64,000 bases of DNA from Chrysomallon squamiferum (taxonomy: Eukaryota > Mollusca > Gastropoda > Neomphalida > Peltospiridae). Shown here in pieces: positions 63,603-64,000 of the stretch. The notes under the pieces were generated by a model. It was not told the DNA's origin. It did no database searches and was given only the letters and a program-made list of their open reading frames with translations. Positions within the stretch are counted from its first letter, which is position 1. Every line of letters begins with the position of its first letter. The stretch covers positions 4,813,764-4,877,763 of the forward strand of contig CM022670.1 of assembly GCA_012295275.1 (NCBI GenBank), read 5' to 3'. Both the position numbers and the translations under genes were made by a program.

Positions 63603-64000
63603 TTATTATTTTTATTATTATTGGAAGTGTTTACTATTTTGGGAAGACAGTAATTTCTGAGGGGGCCAATAAAAATAAATACATTTGTAGTTTCTCTTCT
63701 TTTACTTGATAAAAAGTTATAAACATGGTGACTGACAAAAAAAAGTTTTGGAACCTGGGGTCTTAAGTATACATTTTATTTTATTGTCTGTCACAGCTTG
63801 GCAAATATTTCCATTAACAGTTTATGAACCTTTATGTTATTAACAATTAAAAATCATCACAAGTTGTTTTGCTATTAAACAGAAGTTCAGAAGTATCCTT
63901 CATCAAGTCATTATACAAGAAATTGGGATAAACTAGCAAAAGAGGTTGCTGAGGAAGAGAAGAATGAGAAGAAAGAGGGAGACGCAGCTTTGAATTCTCT
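57801..64000 (+). CDS. SUGT1: SUGT1 (SGT1) HSP90 co-chaperone, 3' end beyond window
   Basis: Adaptor linking HSP90 to SCF ubiquitin ligases, kinetochore assembly and NLR-type receptors; cytosol and nucleus. Exons: 57801-57820, 57914-57962, 58992-59082, 59761-59830, 60692-60762, 61398-61545, 62224-62320, 62781-62888, 63161-63248 and 63883-64000 (truncated). All phases match, giving 286 complete codons. Residues about 8-120 form the TPR region ([37 protein letters not shown]). An acidic, Pro-rich linker follows (about 120-149). The CS domain starts [20 protein letters not shown] at 150 and runs to about 237 ([18 protein letters not shown]). The SGS domain begins about 250 ([18 protein letters not shown]), with its Glu/Lys-rich start intact. 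The start context AAAATGG is good. Only the C-terminal SGS part is missing, by window position. Confidence 0.96.
58422..58490. repeat. Foldback poly(T)-ACATCTCTAT...ATAGAGATGT-poly(A)
   Basis: T run, ACATCTCTAT, about 11 bases, ATAGAGATGT, A run. The two arms are perfect complements, giving a hairpin of more than 20 bp in SUGT1 intron 2. Confidence 0.8.

Overview
This is an AT-rich eukaryotic nuclear window. It has long introns, many microsatellites and no prokaryote-like gene packing. The large-exon protocadherin, the very long introns and the (GA)n/(TAA)n-rich intergenic DNA point to a mollusc, most probably a coleoid cephalopod such as an octopus. That is an inference from gene type and genome texture, not from an alignment.

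Layout. (1) About 1.7-12.6 kb, minus strand: a protocadherin. One 2.6-kb exon carries the signal peptide, the cadherin repeats and the membrane span. A 69-codon cytoplasmic exon follows, and a plausible short terminal exon lies near 1.7 kb. A 5' untranslated exon and a CCAAT/GC-box promoter sit at about 12.5 kb. (2) About 12.6-36.3 kb: gene-poor DNA with six long (GA)n/(TC)n tracts, TAA arrays, two terminal-inverted-repeat elements, a degenerate minisatellite and SINE-like pieces. It also has three candidate exons that I cannot name: a 64-codon ORF, an 18-codon first exon and a 61-codon secreted-peptide-like exon. (3) 36.4-42.6 kb, plus strand: a complete perilipin with a TATA promoter and ten exons, nine of them coding, plus a candidate alternative last exon at 43.4 kb. 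A mariner-type deletion derivative sits in intron 7. (4) 45.2-51.0 kb, plus strand: a complete ALG8 glucosyltransferase in 13 coding exons, with one U12-type AT-AG intron and one GC-AG intron. (5) 54.7-57.3 kb, minus strand: nocturnin, tail to tail with ALG8, with a possible mitochondrial-presequence exon. (6) 57.8 kb to the window end, plus strand: SUGT1 (SGT1), head to head with nocturnin and cut off by the window edge inside the SGS domain.

The named genes do not form one pathway. Perilipin coats lipid droplets, nocturnin is a circadian/metabolic NADP(H) phosphatase, ALG8 acts in N-glycan assembly, SUGT1 is an HSP90 co-chaperone, and the protocadherin is a neuronal adhesion receptor. I assembled all exon models by hand from reading phase and splice consensus. 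Every internal junction of the perilipin, ALG8, nocturnin and SUGT1 models keeps phase.
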